From Streptomyces sp. TBY4 (lineage in GTDB: Bacteria; Actinomycetota; Actinomycetes; Streptomycetales; Streptomycetaceae): a stretch of 64,000 nt of DNA. The DNA lies in the NCBI RefSeq assembly GCF_024213195.1, contig NZ_JANAVF010000007.1, positions 62,001-126,000 of the forward strand, in the 5' to 3' direction. Position numbers and translations under genes: made by a program. The notes under the pieces are model-generated. The model was given only the letters and a program-made list of their open reading frames with translations, searched no databases and was not told the origin of the DNA. Shown here in pieces: positions 8,087 through 15,953 of the stretch (within the stretch, counting starts at the first letter, position 1; every line of letters begins with the position of its first letter).

Positions 8087-8458
8087 GTGCAACTCGAAGC
8101 GCACGCCCCGTCCGTACCGAAGACCCAGACCCTCTCCCCGCCCGCAGTCCCGGAGGACTCCACCTTGACTCCCCTCACCGCGCTGACCGCGCTCGACGAC
8201 GCCATCGAGAACCTCGGTGTCCCCGTCGCCTGTCGCACCTACGACCCCGAGGTCTTCTTCGCCGAGTCCCCGGCCGACGTCGAGTACGCGAAGTCCCTCT
8301 GCGGCACCTGCCCGCTGGTCGAGGCCTGCCTCGCCGGTGCGCTCGAGCGCCGCGAGCCCTGGGGTGTCTGGGGAGGCGAGCTCTTCGTCCAGGGTGTCGT
8401 CGTCGCCCGGAAGCGTCCCCGTGGCCGTCCGCGCAAGAACCCGGTTGTCGCGGCATGA
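8087..8458 (+). CDS. wblC: WhiB-family transcription factor WblC (WhiB7)
   Basis: A 123-residue iron-sulfur regulator. Four cysteines that bind the cluster are visible: VACRTYD, then CGTCPLVEAC. The G[VI]WGG turn (GVWGGELF) follows, and the C-terminus has an RGRPRK AT-hook, which distinguishes WhiB7/WblC from other WhiB proteins. WblC activates intrinsic resistance to ribosome-targeting antibiotics together with the primary sigma factor. The gene follows uvrD2 as whiB7 does in mycobacteria. GTG at 8087 has GAGGAAGAAACC upstream. It is regulated by its own AT-rich promoter and a leader attenuator. Confidence 0.95.
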   Translation: MQLEAHAPSVPKTQTLSPPAVPEDSTLTPLTALTALDDAIENLGVPVACRTYDPEVFFAESPADVEYAKSLCGTCPLVEACLAGALERREPWGVWGGELFVQGVVVARKRPRGRPRKNPVVAA

Positions 8459-8787
8459 CCGCCAACGGAACCATCGACCGCCCCCTCACGCACGACCCCC
8501 TGAAGCAGGCCCTCATGTCCCCCCACGCCACCACGAGCGAGCAGCCGCACGGCTCCGCCACCGCAGACTTCATCACCGCCGGCGCGATCACCTCGCGTCA
8601 GAACAGGACCCGCGAAATGCAACTCATCCCAGAAGCCATGGCCCGTGCCCATATGGACGACCGCATGCGTGAGGTCGACGCCGAGCGTCGCGCCGTGCGC
8701 CTGGTCGCCGCGCGGCGCATGCAGCGTCGTGCCGAGCGCGTCTCGCTGCGCGCCCGGCGCGCGCTGGCCATGGCCGTCATGCACTGA
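8455..8787 (+). CDS. Hypothetical protein coupled to wblC
   Basis: A 110-residue protein whose ATG overlaps the wblC stop (ATGA at 8455-8458), so it is probably cotranslated with wblC. The N-terminal half looks disordered; the C-terminal 50 residues are strongly basic (RRAVRLVAARRMQRRAERV), predicting a helical nucleic-acid or ribosome contact. I do not recognise a family. An internal ATG within MQLIPEAMARAH at about 8617 could be an alternative start. Its position makes it a candidate accessory of the antibiotic response, but that is inference. Confidence 0.7.
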   Translation: MTANGTIDRPLTHDPLKQALMSPHATTSEQPHGSATADFITAGAITSRQNRTREMQLIPEAMARAHMDDRMREVDAERRAVRLVAARRMQRRAERVSLRARRALAMAVMH

Positions 8788-8814
8788 GTGAGCCCCAGAA
8801 GGCTCTGAAGAAAG

Positions 8815-8852
8815 ACCGGGGGGACCGGCCCGAAGGGGCCGGTCCCCCCGGT
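8815..8852 (+). terminator. Terminator of the wblC operon
   Basis: A perfect 17-bp stem (8815-8831 with 8836-8852) closed by a GAAG tetraloop, directly after the small gene that follows wblC. Confidence 0.8.
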
Positions 8853-8897
8853 GCGTTGCGGACCTCCCGCCGGACCCCGCGGGGATATCGTCTGGAG

Positions 8898-9104
8898 GTG
8901 GACCAGCCGACTCCCCGCCCGGCCCCGCCGGGAACCGAGGCCCCGCCCGTCGTCTGCGCGCGCTGCGGCGCCCAGGCCCCGGCCGGCCCCCCGCCCACCT
9001 GGACCTGCTCCGTGGAGAACGGGACCAGAGAGTACTTCTGCGTCGACTGCGCGCGGGCGAACCTCCGCGCCATCGAGGGCCGCCTCGACTCCTCCTGGTG
9101 GTGA
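8898..9104 (+). CDS. Small zinc-ribbon protein
   Basis: A 68-residue protein with two CxxC pairs, CARCG and CVDCAR, separated by 26 residues. This is a treble-clef or zinc-ribbon arrangement like those of small actinobacterial proteins of unknown function. The GTG at 8898 is chosen: a -10-like TATCGT at 8886-8891 places transcription initiation about at the start codon, so the mRNA may be leaderless. A GGAGG directly abutting the GTG is too close to act as a normal ribosome site. A TTG at 8856 would add 14 residues but overlaps sequence next to the terminator. The partner is unknown. Confidence 0.65.
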   Translation: MDQPTPRPAPPGTEAPPVVCARCGAQAPAGPPPTWTCSVENGTREYFCVDCARANLRAIEGRLDSSWW

Positions 9105-9137
9105 GCGCCCGCCGGGGACCGCCCGCGGCCGTCCGGC

Positions 9138-10469
9138 TCAGCCCTCGTCGGGCAGGAACCCCGGCAGCCAGGAGTCCAGTTCCTCGCGGAGCCGGACCGT
9201 GGCGCCGAGCTGGCACAGCACCCCGATGGTGCTCAGCGTCACCCGGTGGATCAGCAGGTAGGAGGGCGGCAGGTTGATCTGCCGGCCCAACTGGTGCGCG
9301 GGGGAGCGGGGGTCGGCGATCCGTCCGGCCTGGCCGCGCAGCCAGGTCCGGGTGAAGGTGAACTCCCCGCCCTCGGCCGGTTCGAGCATCGGCCGCAGGT
9401 AGTCGAGCACCGCGTCGGGCTCCAGCTCTATGGACTCGCGCACGAACCCCTCCGCGCGCAGGTGCCCGTAAACCCCCTCGGCATCACCGTCCAGCGCCAT
9501 CCGCAGCGACCGGCCGATGGGCTTGGGCCAGCCGCCCGGCAGCCGGTCGACCGTCCCGAAGTCCAGTACGCCCAGCCGCGTCCGGCCGTCCGCCCCGGAG
9601 ATCAGCCGGAAGTTGCCCGGGTGCGGGTCGGCGTGCAGCAGTCCGGTGCGGGCGGGGCCGGAGAAGAGGAAGCGGGCCAGCAGCTGTCCGGCGCGGTCGC
9701 GCTCCTCCGGCGTGCCGTCGGCTATCACCTCCGACAGCGGCGTCCCCTCGATCCACTCGGTCACCAGCACCTGGTCGCCCTGGTGCACCACGTCCGGTAC
9801 GACCACGTCCTCGTCGCCGTCGAAGGCGTCCGCGTGCGTCCGCTGGGCCTCGGCCTCCAGCTCGTAGTCCAGCTCCTCCGAGACCCGGTCGCGCAGCTCC
9901 TTGATCAAGGGCTTGATGTCCATGCCCGGGATCAGCGGCCCCAGCAGCCCCGCGAAACGGCTCAGCTGCTTCAGGTCCGACAGCAGGGCCTCGCCGGCCC
10001 CCGGGTACTGGACCTTGACCGCCACCTGGCGGCCGTCGTGCCACACCGCCCGGTGCACCTGCCCGATCGAGGCCGCCGCCGCGGGCTTGTCCTCGAACTC
10101 CTCGAACAGCTCCCGCCAGTCCGGGCCGAGCCGCTCCGACAGCACCTGGTGCACGGTGGCCGCGGGCAGCGGCGGGGCCGCCTCCTGAAGCTTCGTCAGC
10201 GCGGCCCGGTAGGGCCCGGCGACCTCCTCGGGCAGCGCGGACTCGAAGACCGAGAGCGCCTGGCCGAACTTCATGGCGCCCCCCTTCAGCTCTCCCAGCA
10301 CGCGGAACAGCTGCTCGGCGGTGCGCTGCTGGAGCTCGCGCGCCACCAGCTCCGCCGACTTTCCGCCGATCCGCTTCCCGAGCCCCCACGTGGCCCGGCC
10401 CGCTATGCCGAGCGGCAGCGCGGCCAGCTTGACGGTACGGGTGACCGCCTTCCGGGGAAGATCAGACAT
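9138..10469 (-). CDS. ABC1/UbiB-type atypical protein kinase
   Basis: A 443-residue ABC1 (AarF/UbiB/ADCK) family protein. Hallmarks are the KxGQ motif (MKFGQALSVFESALP), the A-rich nucleotide loop AAAASIGQVHRAVW, the lysine in VAVKVQYPG, the ExD region EELDYELEAEAQR, the catalytic LLHADPHPGNF and VLDFGTVD. These proteins are atypical kinases/ATPases associated with isoprenoid-lipid metabolism in other bacteria; the role here is unknown. The ATG at 10469 has GGAGGGGC upstream. The equivalent mycobacterial gene also lies next to whiB7. Confidence 0.9.
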   Translation of the reverse strand: MSDLPRKAVTRTVKLAALPLGIAGRATWGLGKRIGGKSAELVARELQQRTAEQLFRVLGELKGGAMKFGQALSVFESALPEEVAGPYRAALTKLQEAAPPLPAATVHQVLSERLGPDWRELFEEFEDKPAAAASIGQVHRAVWHDGRQVAVKVQYPGAGEALLSDLKQLSRFAGLLGPLIPGMDIKPLIKELRDRVSEELDYELEAEAQRTHADAFDGDEDVVVPDVVHQGDQVLVTEWIEGTPLSEVIADGTPEERDRAGQLLARFLFSGPARTGLLHADPHPGNFRLISGADGRTRLGVLDFGTVDRLPGGWPKPIGRSLRMALDGDAEGVYGHLRAEGFVRESIELEPDAVLDYLRPMLEPAEGGEFTFTRTWLRGQAGRIADPRSPAHQLGRQINLPPSYLLIHRVTLSTIGVLCQLGATVRLREELDSWLPGFLPDEG

Positions 10470-10744
10470 GCGCCCCTCCAATTCCCAGACAGCTGAGCCG
10501 CAAGCGGCGGTCCGGGGGAGTCCCCCGAAGGCCTTCCCGGCCACAAGCATCCTGTCATGGCCCTTCCCGCCCACCCCCTCCGAGTGCCGTGCTCTCCAGC
10601 CGGGCACCCAGTGGGAATCCACCGGCCCGTCCGGCGGCGCCCGCCCCAACTCGCGTGCCCCGCACGCCCGCACGACCATCTGAACGAGAACCTGGAGGAG
10701 CGGCCCGCCACCGCGCCCGCTCCGCAGCCCCCTCGCGCCCCACC

Positions 10745-11851
10745 TCATGCCCCCACCTCCTGCCCCGCCGGGACCCCCGCCGCCGCGCACGGGCAGTCGG
10801 GGTGCGGGGGGACCGGGGTGGGGTGCCAGTGGAGGGCGGGGAGGGAGGCTTCCCAGCGGGTGGCGGTGGAGGCGGGGAGCCCGCCGTCGAGGAAGGCCAG
10901 GGCGTGGGCCGCGGCCAGGCCGGCGACGGCGGTGGACAGGCCCAGGTCGCAGGCGGCGGCGGTGCGGCGGCGGTGGGCGGAACGCCACTGGACCAGCATG
11001 CGCGGCCAGGCCGGGTCCCGGTCGATCCGGTCGCGCTCCATGCAGCCGGCGCACGCCGTGGAGCCCGGGAGGACCAGCGGTCCCACCAGCCCGGTGCCCT
11101 CCAGCACCCCCGCGTACAGATGAGGGGTGCCGGTGCCGACCCAGTCGGCCGCCGTCTCCGGATCGGGGGCCCAGGACTGCAGTCCGTCCCGGGGCGCGAC
11201 CACCACCAGGGCCAGCCCCGGCTCGGGCCCGCCCTCCTCCCCGGCCCGCGGCCCCCGGCCCGGGGCCGCGTCGCGGACCGCCGTCCGGGCGGCCTCGGCG
11301 CGCAGCCGCCCCACACTGCCCGGGCCCAGACCGCCCGGAGCCACGTCCGCCGGCTGCGCGCGGCCCCCGTCGAGCACCTCGACCCGGCCGATGCCGGCGC
11401 CCGCCAGGACCGAGGCGATCACCGCGCCGACCCTGCCGCTCCCGCGCACTTGAACCCGTATCACCCGGCGGGCGGCGACCCCCTGCAGGTCCCCGCCCGG
11501 CCGGGGACGGACCAGGGACAGCGACCCCAGGTCAGGGCCGAGCCGCTCCAGGGCCTCCGGCCGGCTCCGTACCGCCTGGGCGCGGGGGCCGCCGGCGGTG
11601 GCGTCGTCGAGCAGCCCGGCCGCCGCGAGCCTGCGCACCACCTCGTCGACCCGGCCGTCCGGGAGTCCCATCCCCCTGCCCTCCGACCGGAGCAGCTCCA
11701 TGCCCCGCGTCCCGTCGATCAGTTCGAGGAGCGAGCCGGTCGCGGTGTCCACCGGGCCGAGCACCACCGCGTGGGCGGGCGTCACTCCGAATTGCACGGT
11801 CTGCAGATCCCGCCATGCGCGGGCCAGCGCCGGCTTCACCTTCGGATACAT
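10745..11851 (-). CDS. ThiF-family (E1-like) protein
   Basis: A 368-residue protein with an N-terminal winged-helix-like segment (TPAHAVVLG to LLDDATAGG), then a Rossmann ThiF/E1-like core with a glycine-rich loop VRGSGRVGAVIASVLAGAG followed by an acidic strand VEVLDGG. Metal-binding cysteines occur as CAGCMERDR and CPCA near the C-terminus. E1-like enzymes adenylate protein or peptide carboxylates. No ubiquitin-like or precursor peptide gene was found nearby, and the classical R(5)N/K residues were not located with certainty, so activity is uncertain. ATG 11851 has GGAGGACC upstream. Confidence 0.7.
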   Translation of the reverse strand: MYPKVKPALARAWRDLQTVQFGVTPAHAVVLGPVDTATGSLLELIDGTRGMELLRSEGRGMGLPDGRVDEVVRRLAAAGLLDDATAGGPRAQAVRSRPEALERLGPDLGSLSLVRPRPGGDLQGVAARRVIRVQVRGSGRVGAVIASVLAGAGIGRVEVLDGGRAQPADVAPGGLGPGSVGRLRAEAARTAVRDAAPGRGPRAGEEGGPEPGLALVVVAPRDGLQSWAPDPETAADWVGTGTPHLYAGVLEGTGLVGPLVLPGSTACAGCMERDRIDRDPAWPRMLVQWRSAHRRRTAAACDLGLSTAVAGLAAAHALAFLDGGLPASTATRWEASLPALHWHPTPVPPHPDCPCAAAGVPAGQEVGA

Positions 11852-12075
11852 CGCGGTCCTCCCTCGATTCGCGGTTCGATTCAGGCGCCGCATTCCCTCT
11901 GGCCGCGTCGCTTTCCGCAAGATTGCCCGCCCCGGGAAAGGACTGCTCGAGTTTGTCCACAGGTGAGGGGTATTGGGTATATGAAATGAATGGAGGGATT
12001 CTCTGCGCGCACCGGTTCGCGTCCGACCCGGGGAGGGGCGGGACTTCCGCCGCGGCGAGCGGGTACCGTCATGGC

Positions 12076-12615
12076 GTGTCCGCCGATCCACCGCAGCGCG
12101 CCGTCGAAGTCCGCCGGAGCGCACGCCGCCGAAGGACCGTATCCGCCTACCGCGAGGGCGAGCGTACGGTCGTCCTCATCCCTGCCCGGATGTCCGAGGC
12201 CGAGGAGCAGCGCTGGGTGGGCGTCATGCTCGACAAGCTGGCGGCGCAGGAGAGCAAGCGCACCCTGGGGGACGCGGAACTCGCCGAGCGCGCCGAGCGC
12301 CTGTCCGAGCAGTACTTCGGCGGCCGCGCCCGCCCCCGCACCGTCCGCTGGGTCACCAATCAGAACACCCGCTGGGGCTCCTGCACCCCGGCCGAGGGCA
12401 GCATCCGGCTCTCGCACCGCATCCAGGGGATGCCGGAGTACGTCGTCGACTACGTGCTGCTGCACGAGCTGGCGCACCTCCTCGTCCCCGGCCACGGCCC
12501 CGGTTTCTGGGAGCTGCTGGAGGCGTATCCGCGTACCGAGCGGGCCCGCGGTTACCTCGAAGGAGTCGTCGCCGCGGAACGCCTTCCGAAAGTTCCGACC
12601 GCTCGCGAGGAATGA
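12076..12615 (+). CDS. YgjP-type (DUF45) metallopeptidase
   Basis: A 179-residue zincin with HELAHLLVPGHGPGFW: HExxH plus a third ligand His, as in the YgjP/SprT-like group. Upstream is the typical VRWVTNQNTRWGSC segment and RLSHRIQGMPEYVVDY. The substrate is unknown. The GTG start at 12076 gives MSADPPQRAVEVRRSAR and is divergent from the ThiF-like gene. The upstream gap is comparatively AT-rich (GGGTATTGGGTATATG around 11967-11983) and probably holds promoters for both genes. Confidence 0.85.
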   Translation: MSADPPQRAVEVRRSARRRRTVSAYREGERTVVLIPARMSEAEEQRWVGVMLDKLAAQESKRTLGDAELAERAERLSEQYFGGRARPRTVRWVTNQNTRWGSCTPAEGSIRLSHRIQGMPEYVVDYVLLHELAHLLVPGHGPGFWELLEAYPRTERARGYLEGVVAAERLPKVPTAREE

Positions 12616-12754
12616 TCCGCATTTGTCCGCTATACCCCCGCGCGGTCACGCCTCGTGATATGTACCGGGTCGGTACCGACTTGGCCGGATGTCCGAGGAT
12701 GCCGTTAGCCTGAGCGGCACGCATTCACAGTCGGGATGGGGGACGGTCTTACGT

Positions 12755-14395
12755 ATGGCCAGGGAATTCCAACGCGGTCACAAGGCCAAAATCAGTGATC
12801 TGACGGCGGGCACGGACCTCTACGTGGGTGTCCAGATCGCCGGGCCCGGGCTCGCCATCGACATCAGCTGCTTCGGCCTCGACGCCGACGAACAGCTCTC
12901 GGACGACCGCTACTTCGTGTTCTTCAACCAGCCGAAGTCGCCGGAGGAGTCCATCCAGCTGCTGGGCGCCCAGGCCGGTGACACGGAATCCTTCCGGGTG
13001 ACCCTGGACCGCATTCCGGCCAACATCCACAAGCTCTCCTTCGCCGCCGCCATCGACGGCGCCGGGCAGATGTCGCAGATCGGCCCCGGCTACATCCGCA
13101 TCGTGGCGGGCGGTGAGGAGGTCGTGCGGTACTCCTTCACGGGCTCGGAGTTCAGCACCGAGCGCGCGCTGATGATCGGCGACTTCTACCTCAAGGACGT
13201 ATGGCGCTTCGCCGCCGTCGGCCAGGGCTTCGACGGCGGGCTCGCCGCGCTGCTCCAGAACTTCGGCGGCGAGGTCGCCGAGGAGGAGCAGCCCGCGCCG
13301 CAGGCCGCAGCCCCGGCCGGTGCGCCCGGCTTCGCCCCGCCCGCGCAGGCCGCCGCCCCGGCGCCGTCCTTCGGCGCCCCCGTCCAGGCGCAGCCCCCGG
13401 CCCCGGCGCCCTCCTTCGGCGCGCCGCCCCAGGCTCCCGCCCCCGCCCAGGCTCCCGCCCCGGCCCAGGTCCCGGCCCCCGCGCCGTACCAGCAGCCCGC
13501 GCACGCGGCCCCCACCATGGCCGCACCGACGGGCGCCCCCCTGGCCCCGCCCGCCCCCGCGCCCTACGGGCAGGTTCCGCCGCCCGCCCCGGCCCCCGCG
13601 CCGTACGGGCAGCAGCCGCAGCCCTCGTACGGCCAGGTCCCCGGCCAGCAGCAGCCCCCGTACGGCCAGCAGCCGGCCTTCGGCCAGCAGCCCCAGGGCT
13701 ACGGCGCCCCCGCGCAGGCGGTGCCCGCCGCCGGCGCCGGACTCGCCGCCGCCCTCCAGCCGTACAAGGAAGCCCCGACCGGCGCCCGCTGGACCCCGCA
13801 GAACCAGCAGCTCATGCGGGTCGACCTCGCCATGGGCGGCCAGGCCGTCCTCGCCCGCCAGGGCAGCATGGTCCTCTACCAGGGCAAGGTCGACTTCAGC
13901 TACAAGGGCGCGGGCTTCGCCGGCCGCGTCGTCGGCAACGCCACCGGCCAGGAGATGCAGCTGATGCGCTGCTCCGGCCGCGGCCAGGTCTTCCTCGCGG
14001 AGACCGGAGCCCACCTGCACGCCATCGAGCTCCAGGGCGACGCCATCTGCGTCTCCGCGGAGAACGTCCTCGCCTTCGACGAGTCGCTCCAGCACGAGGT
14101 CCGCCGCATCGAGGGCCACGGCATCCCGGGCGGCGCCCTGTTCACCATGCAGTTCCAGGGCACCGGCACGGTGATCGTCAAGACGCACGGCGTGCCCGTC
14201 GTCCTGCCCGTCACCCCGACCACCTTCGCGGACAGCAACGCCATCGTCGCCTGGTCCGCGGCCTCCCAGGTGATCATCTCCAGCCAGGTCCGGCTGCGCC
14301 GCAACGCCTACCCCGGCCACAGCGGGGAGACCGTGAACCTCCAGTTCCGCGGCGCCCCCGGCAACTTCATCGTCGTCCAGCCGTACGAGGTCTGA
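12755..14395 (+). CDS. TerD-AIM24 fusion protein
   Basis: A 546-residue protein in three parts. Residues 1-170 are a TerD domain with the calcium-binding core AIDISCFGLDADEQLSDDRYF and FVFFNQPKSPE. Residues 175-345 are a low-complexity Pro/Ala/Gln linker with repeated APAPSFGAP and APYGQ units. The rest is an AIM24 beta-sandwich domain (VLARQGSMVLYQGKVDF, RCSGRGQVFLAE). TerD proteins belong to tellurite-resistance/stress membrane-associated systems; AIM24 is a TerD/Tudor-like fold of unclear role. ATG 12755 begins at MAREFQRGHKAK, the usual TerD N-terminus. Two more AIM24 genes follow closely. Confidence 0.9.
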   Translation: MAREFQRGHKAKISDLTAGTDLYVGVQIAGPGLAIDISCFGLDADEQLSDDRYFVFFNQPKSPEESIQLLGAQAGDTESFRVTLDRIPANIHKLSFAAAIDGAGQMSQIGPGYIRIVAGGEEVVRYSFTGSEFSTERALMIGDFYLKDVWRFAAVGQGFDGGLAALLQNFGGEVAEEEQPAPQAAAPAGAPGFAPPAQAAAPAPSFGAPVQAQPPAPAPSFGAPPQAPAPAQAPAPAQVPAPAPYQQPAHAAPTMAAPTGAPLAPPAPAPYGQVPPPAPAPAPYGQQPQPSYGQVPGQQQPPYGQQPAFGQQPQGYGAPAQAVPAAGAGLAAALQPYKEAPTGARWTPQNQQLMRVDLAMGGQAVLARQGSMVLYQGKVDFSYKGAGFAGRVVGNATGQEMQLMRCSGRGQVFLAETGAHLHAIELQGDAICVSAENVLAFDESLQHEVRRIEGHGIPGGALFTMQFQGTGTVIVKTHGVPVVLPVTPTTFADSNAIVAWSAASQVIISSQVRLRRNAYPGHSGETVNLQFRGAPGNFIVVQPYEV

Positions 14396-14406
14396 GGGAG
14401 CCCCAC

Positions 14407-15105
14407 ATGAATGCCATGAACGCAATGAACCAGCAGCTCGCGGGCTACGCCCCCACCCCCGTCACGGCCCGCATGGAGAACCACGGCCGCGCGATGCTCA
14501 AGGTCGCCATGCAGAGCGGCCAGGACCTCTTCGCGCGCACCGGATCGATGGTCGCCTACGAGGGCTTCGTCCAGTACGAGCCCAACCCGCCGGCCGTCCG
14601 CCAGATGGCCTCGCAGTGGATCACCGGCGAGGGCGCCCCGCTCATGAAGTGCACGGGCGACGGCCTGCTCTACCTCGCCGACTACGGCGCGGACGTCGTC
14701 GTGATCAACCTCAACAACGACTCCCTCTCGGTCAACGGCACCAACCTGCTCGCCTTCGACGCCCACCTCCAGTGGGGCGTCGAGCGGGTCAAGGGCATGG
14801 CCAAGTTCGCCGGCCAGGGCCTGTTCAACGTGTCGGTCTCCGGCACCGGCTGGGTCGCGATCACCTCGCGCGGCACGCCGATCGTGGTCGACTGCGGCCG
14901 CGGCGAGGACGAGACCTACGTCGACCCCGACGCGCTCGTCGCCTGGTCCCCGAACCTCAAGGTCAAGGGCAAGCGCAGCTTCAAGGCCTCGTCGATGATC
15001 GGCCGGGGCAGCGGGGAGGCCTACCAGATGGCCTTCTCCGGCCAGGGCATCGTCGTCGTACAGCCCAGCGAGGACAGCACCGACCGGCTCCGGGCCCGGG
15101 GCTGA
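14407..15105 (+). CDS. AIM24 family protein (second of three)
   Basis: A 232-residue stand-alone AIM24 domain resembling the C-terminal part of the preceding TerD fusion: DLFARTGSMVAYEGFVQY, LMKCTGDGLLYLADYGADV and LLAFDAHLQWGVERVKG. It begins 11 bases after the previous stop with GAGGGAG as ribosome site. The N-terminus has a repeated MNAMNAMN, giving several in-frame ATG codons (14407, 14416, 14425). The function is unknown; cotranscription with the TerD fusion suggests joint action in a membrane-associated complex. Confidence 0.88.
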   Translation: MNAMNAMNQQLAGYAPTPVTARMENHGRAMLKVAMQSGQDLFARTGSMVAYEGFVQYEPNPPAVRQMASQWITGEGAPLMKCTGDGLLYLADYGADVVVINLNNDSLSVNGTNLLAFDAHLQWGVERVKGMAKFAGQGLFNVSVSGTGWVAITSRGTPIVVDCGRGEDETYVDPDALVAWSPNLKVKGKRSFKASSMIGRGSGEAYQMAFSGQGIVVVQPSEDSTDRLRARG

Positions 15106-15122
15106 GGGGGAGAAGACACACC

Positions 15123-15878
15123 ATGCAGAGCTCACTTTTCGCCCACGCCGAGGCGCAGACCCAGGAGCGGTACGCCGTCCAGAACCCGCAGCTGCTGCGG
15201 GTCTCGCTGAGCGGCTCCGACGACGTCCTCGCCCGCAAGGGCGCGATGGTCGCCTACCAGGGGATCATCGACTTCGACGGCGAGTACCAGAGCACCACCC
15301 AGCGCAATGCCCGCGCCCGCACCGGTGAGGGCCTCGACCTGATGCGCTGCTCCGGACAGGGCACCGTCTACCTCGCCAACCTGGCGCAGTACGTCCACGT
15401 CGTGGACGTGGACCAGGACGGCCTCACGGTCGACAGCAGCTACGTGCTGGCCCTGGACTCCACCCTGCACACCGAGGCCATCGCGGTGGACAGCCAGTAC
15501 GGGATCTCCGGCTCCGGCAAGTACCAGCTCAACATCACCGGCCGCGGCAAGGTCGCGCTGATGACCTCCGGGCAGCCGCTGATGATGCAGGTCACGCCCG
15601 ACAAGTACGTCAACGCCGACGCGGACGCCATCGTCGCCTGGTCCACCTCGCTGCGCGTGCAGATGCAGGCCCAGACGCACTCCGCCGGCGTCTGGCGGCG
15701 GCGCGGCAACACCGGCGAGGGCTGGGAGCTGAGCTTCCTCGGCACCGGTTTCGCCCTGGTCCAGCCCAGCGAGGCGCTCCCGCCGCAGAACGCCCAGATC
15801 GGGCAGGGCGCGGCCGCGGCCTTCGGCATGGGCCAGCACGGCTCCCACGCGCAGAACCAGAACAACGCCTGGAACTGA
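15123..15878 (+). CDS. AIM24 family protein (third of three)
   Basis: A 251-residue AIM24 protein, 17 bases after the previous gene and preceded by GGGGGAGAAG. Conserved segments include LARKGAMVAYQGIIDF, LMRCSGQGTVYLANLAQYV, VLALDSTLHTEAIAVD and FLGTGFALVQPSE. The C-terminal tail is Gln/Asn/His-rich and probably disordered. Together with the two upstream genes it makes a three-gene AIM24 operon ending in a strong terminator. Confidence 0.88.
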   Translation: MQSSLFAHAEAQTQERYAVQNPQLLRVSLSGSDDVLARKGAMVAYQGIIDFDGEYQSTTQRNARARTGEGLDLMRCSGQGTVYLANLAQYVHVVDVDQDGLTVDSSYVLALDSTLHTEAIAVDSQYGISGSGKYQLNITGRGKVALMTSGQPLMMQVTPDKYVNADADAIVAWSTSLRVQMQAQTHSAGVWRRRGNTGEGWELSFLGTGFALVQPSEALPPQNAQIGQGAAAAFGMGQHGSHAQNQNNAWN

Positions 15879-15898
15879 CCGACCCGGCTGCGCACGCA

Positions 15899-15938
15899 CG
15901 GAAGGGGCGGCCCCGCACAGGCGGGGCCGCCCCTTCCG
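15899..15938. terminator. Bidirectional terminator after the AIM24 operon
   Basis: A perfect 18-bp inverted repeat (15899-15916 / 15921-15938) with an ACAG loop between convergent genes. Confidence 0.8.
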
Positions 15939-15953
15939 CGTTGTCCCGCGGGC

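Noticed and set aside
10555..10744. Upstream extension of the ABC1 kinase gene to 11054
   Set aside because: The extra N-terminus is Pro/Arg-rich antisense-like sequence; ATG 10469 has a good ribosome site and the family N-terminus.
11950..11985. Sigma-B-type promoter (GTTT ... GGGTAT) before the YgjP-type gene
   Set aside because: The spacing is 13 bases to the first GGGTAT and too long to the second; not close enough to call.
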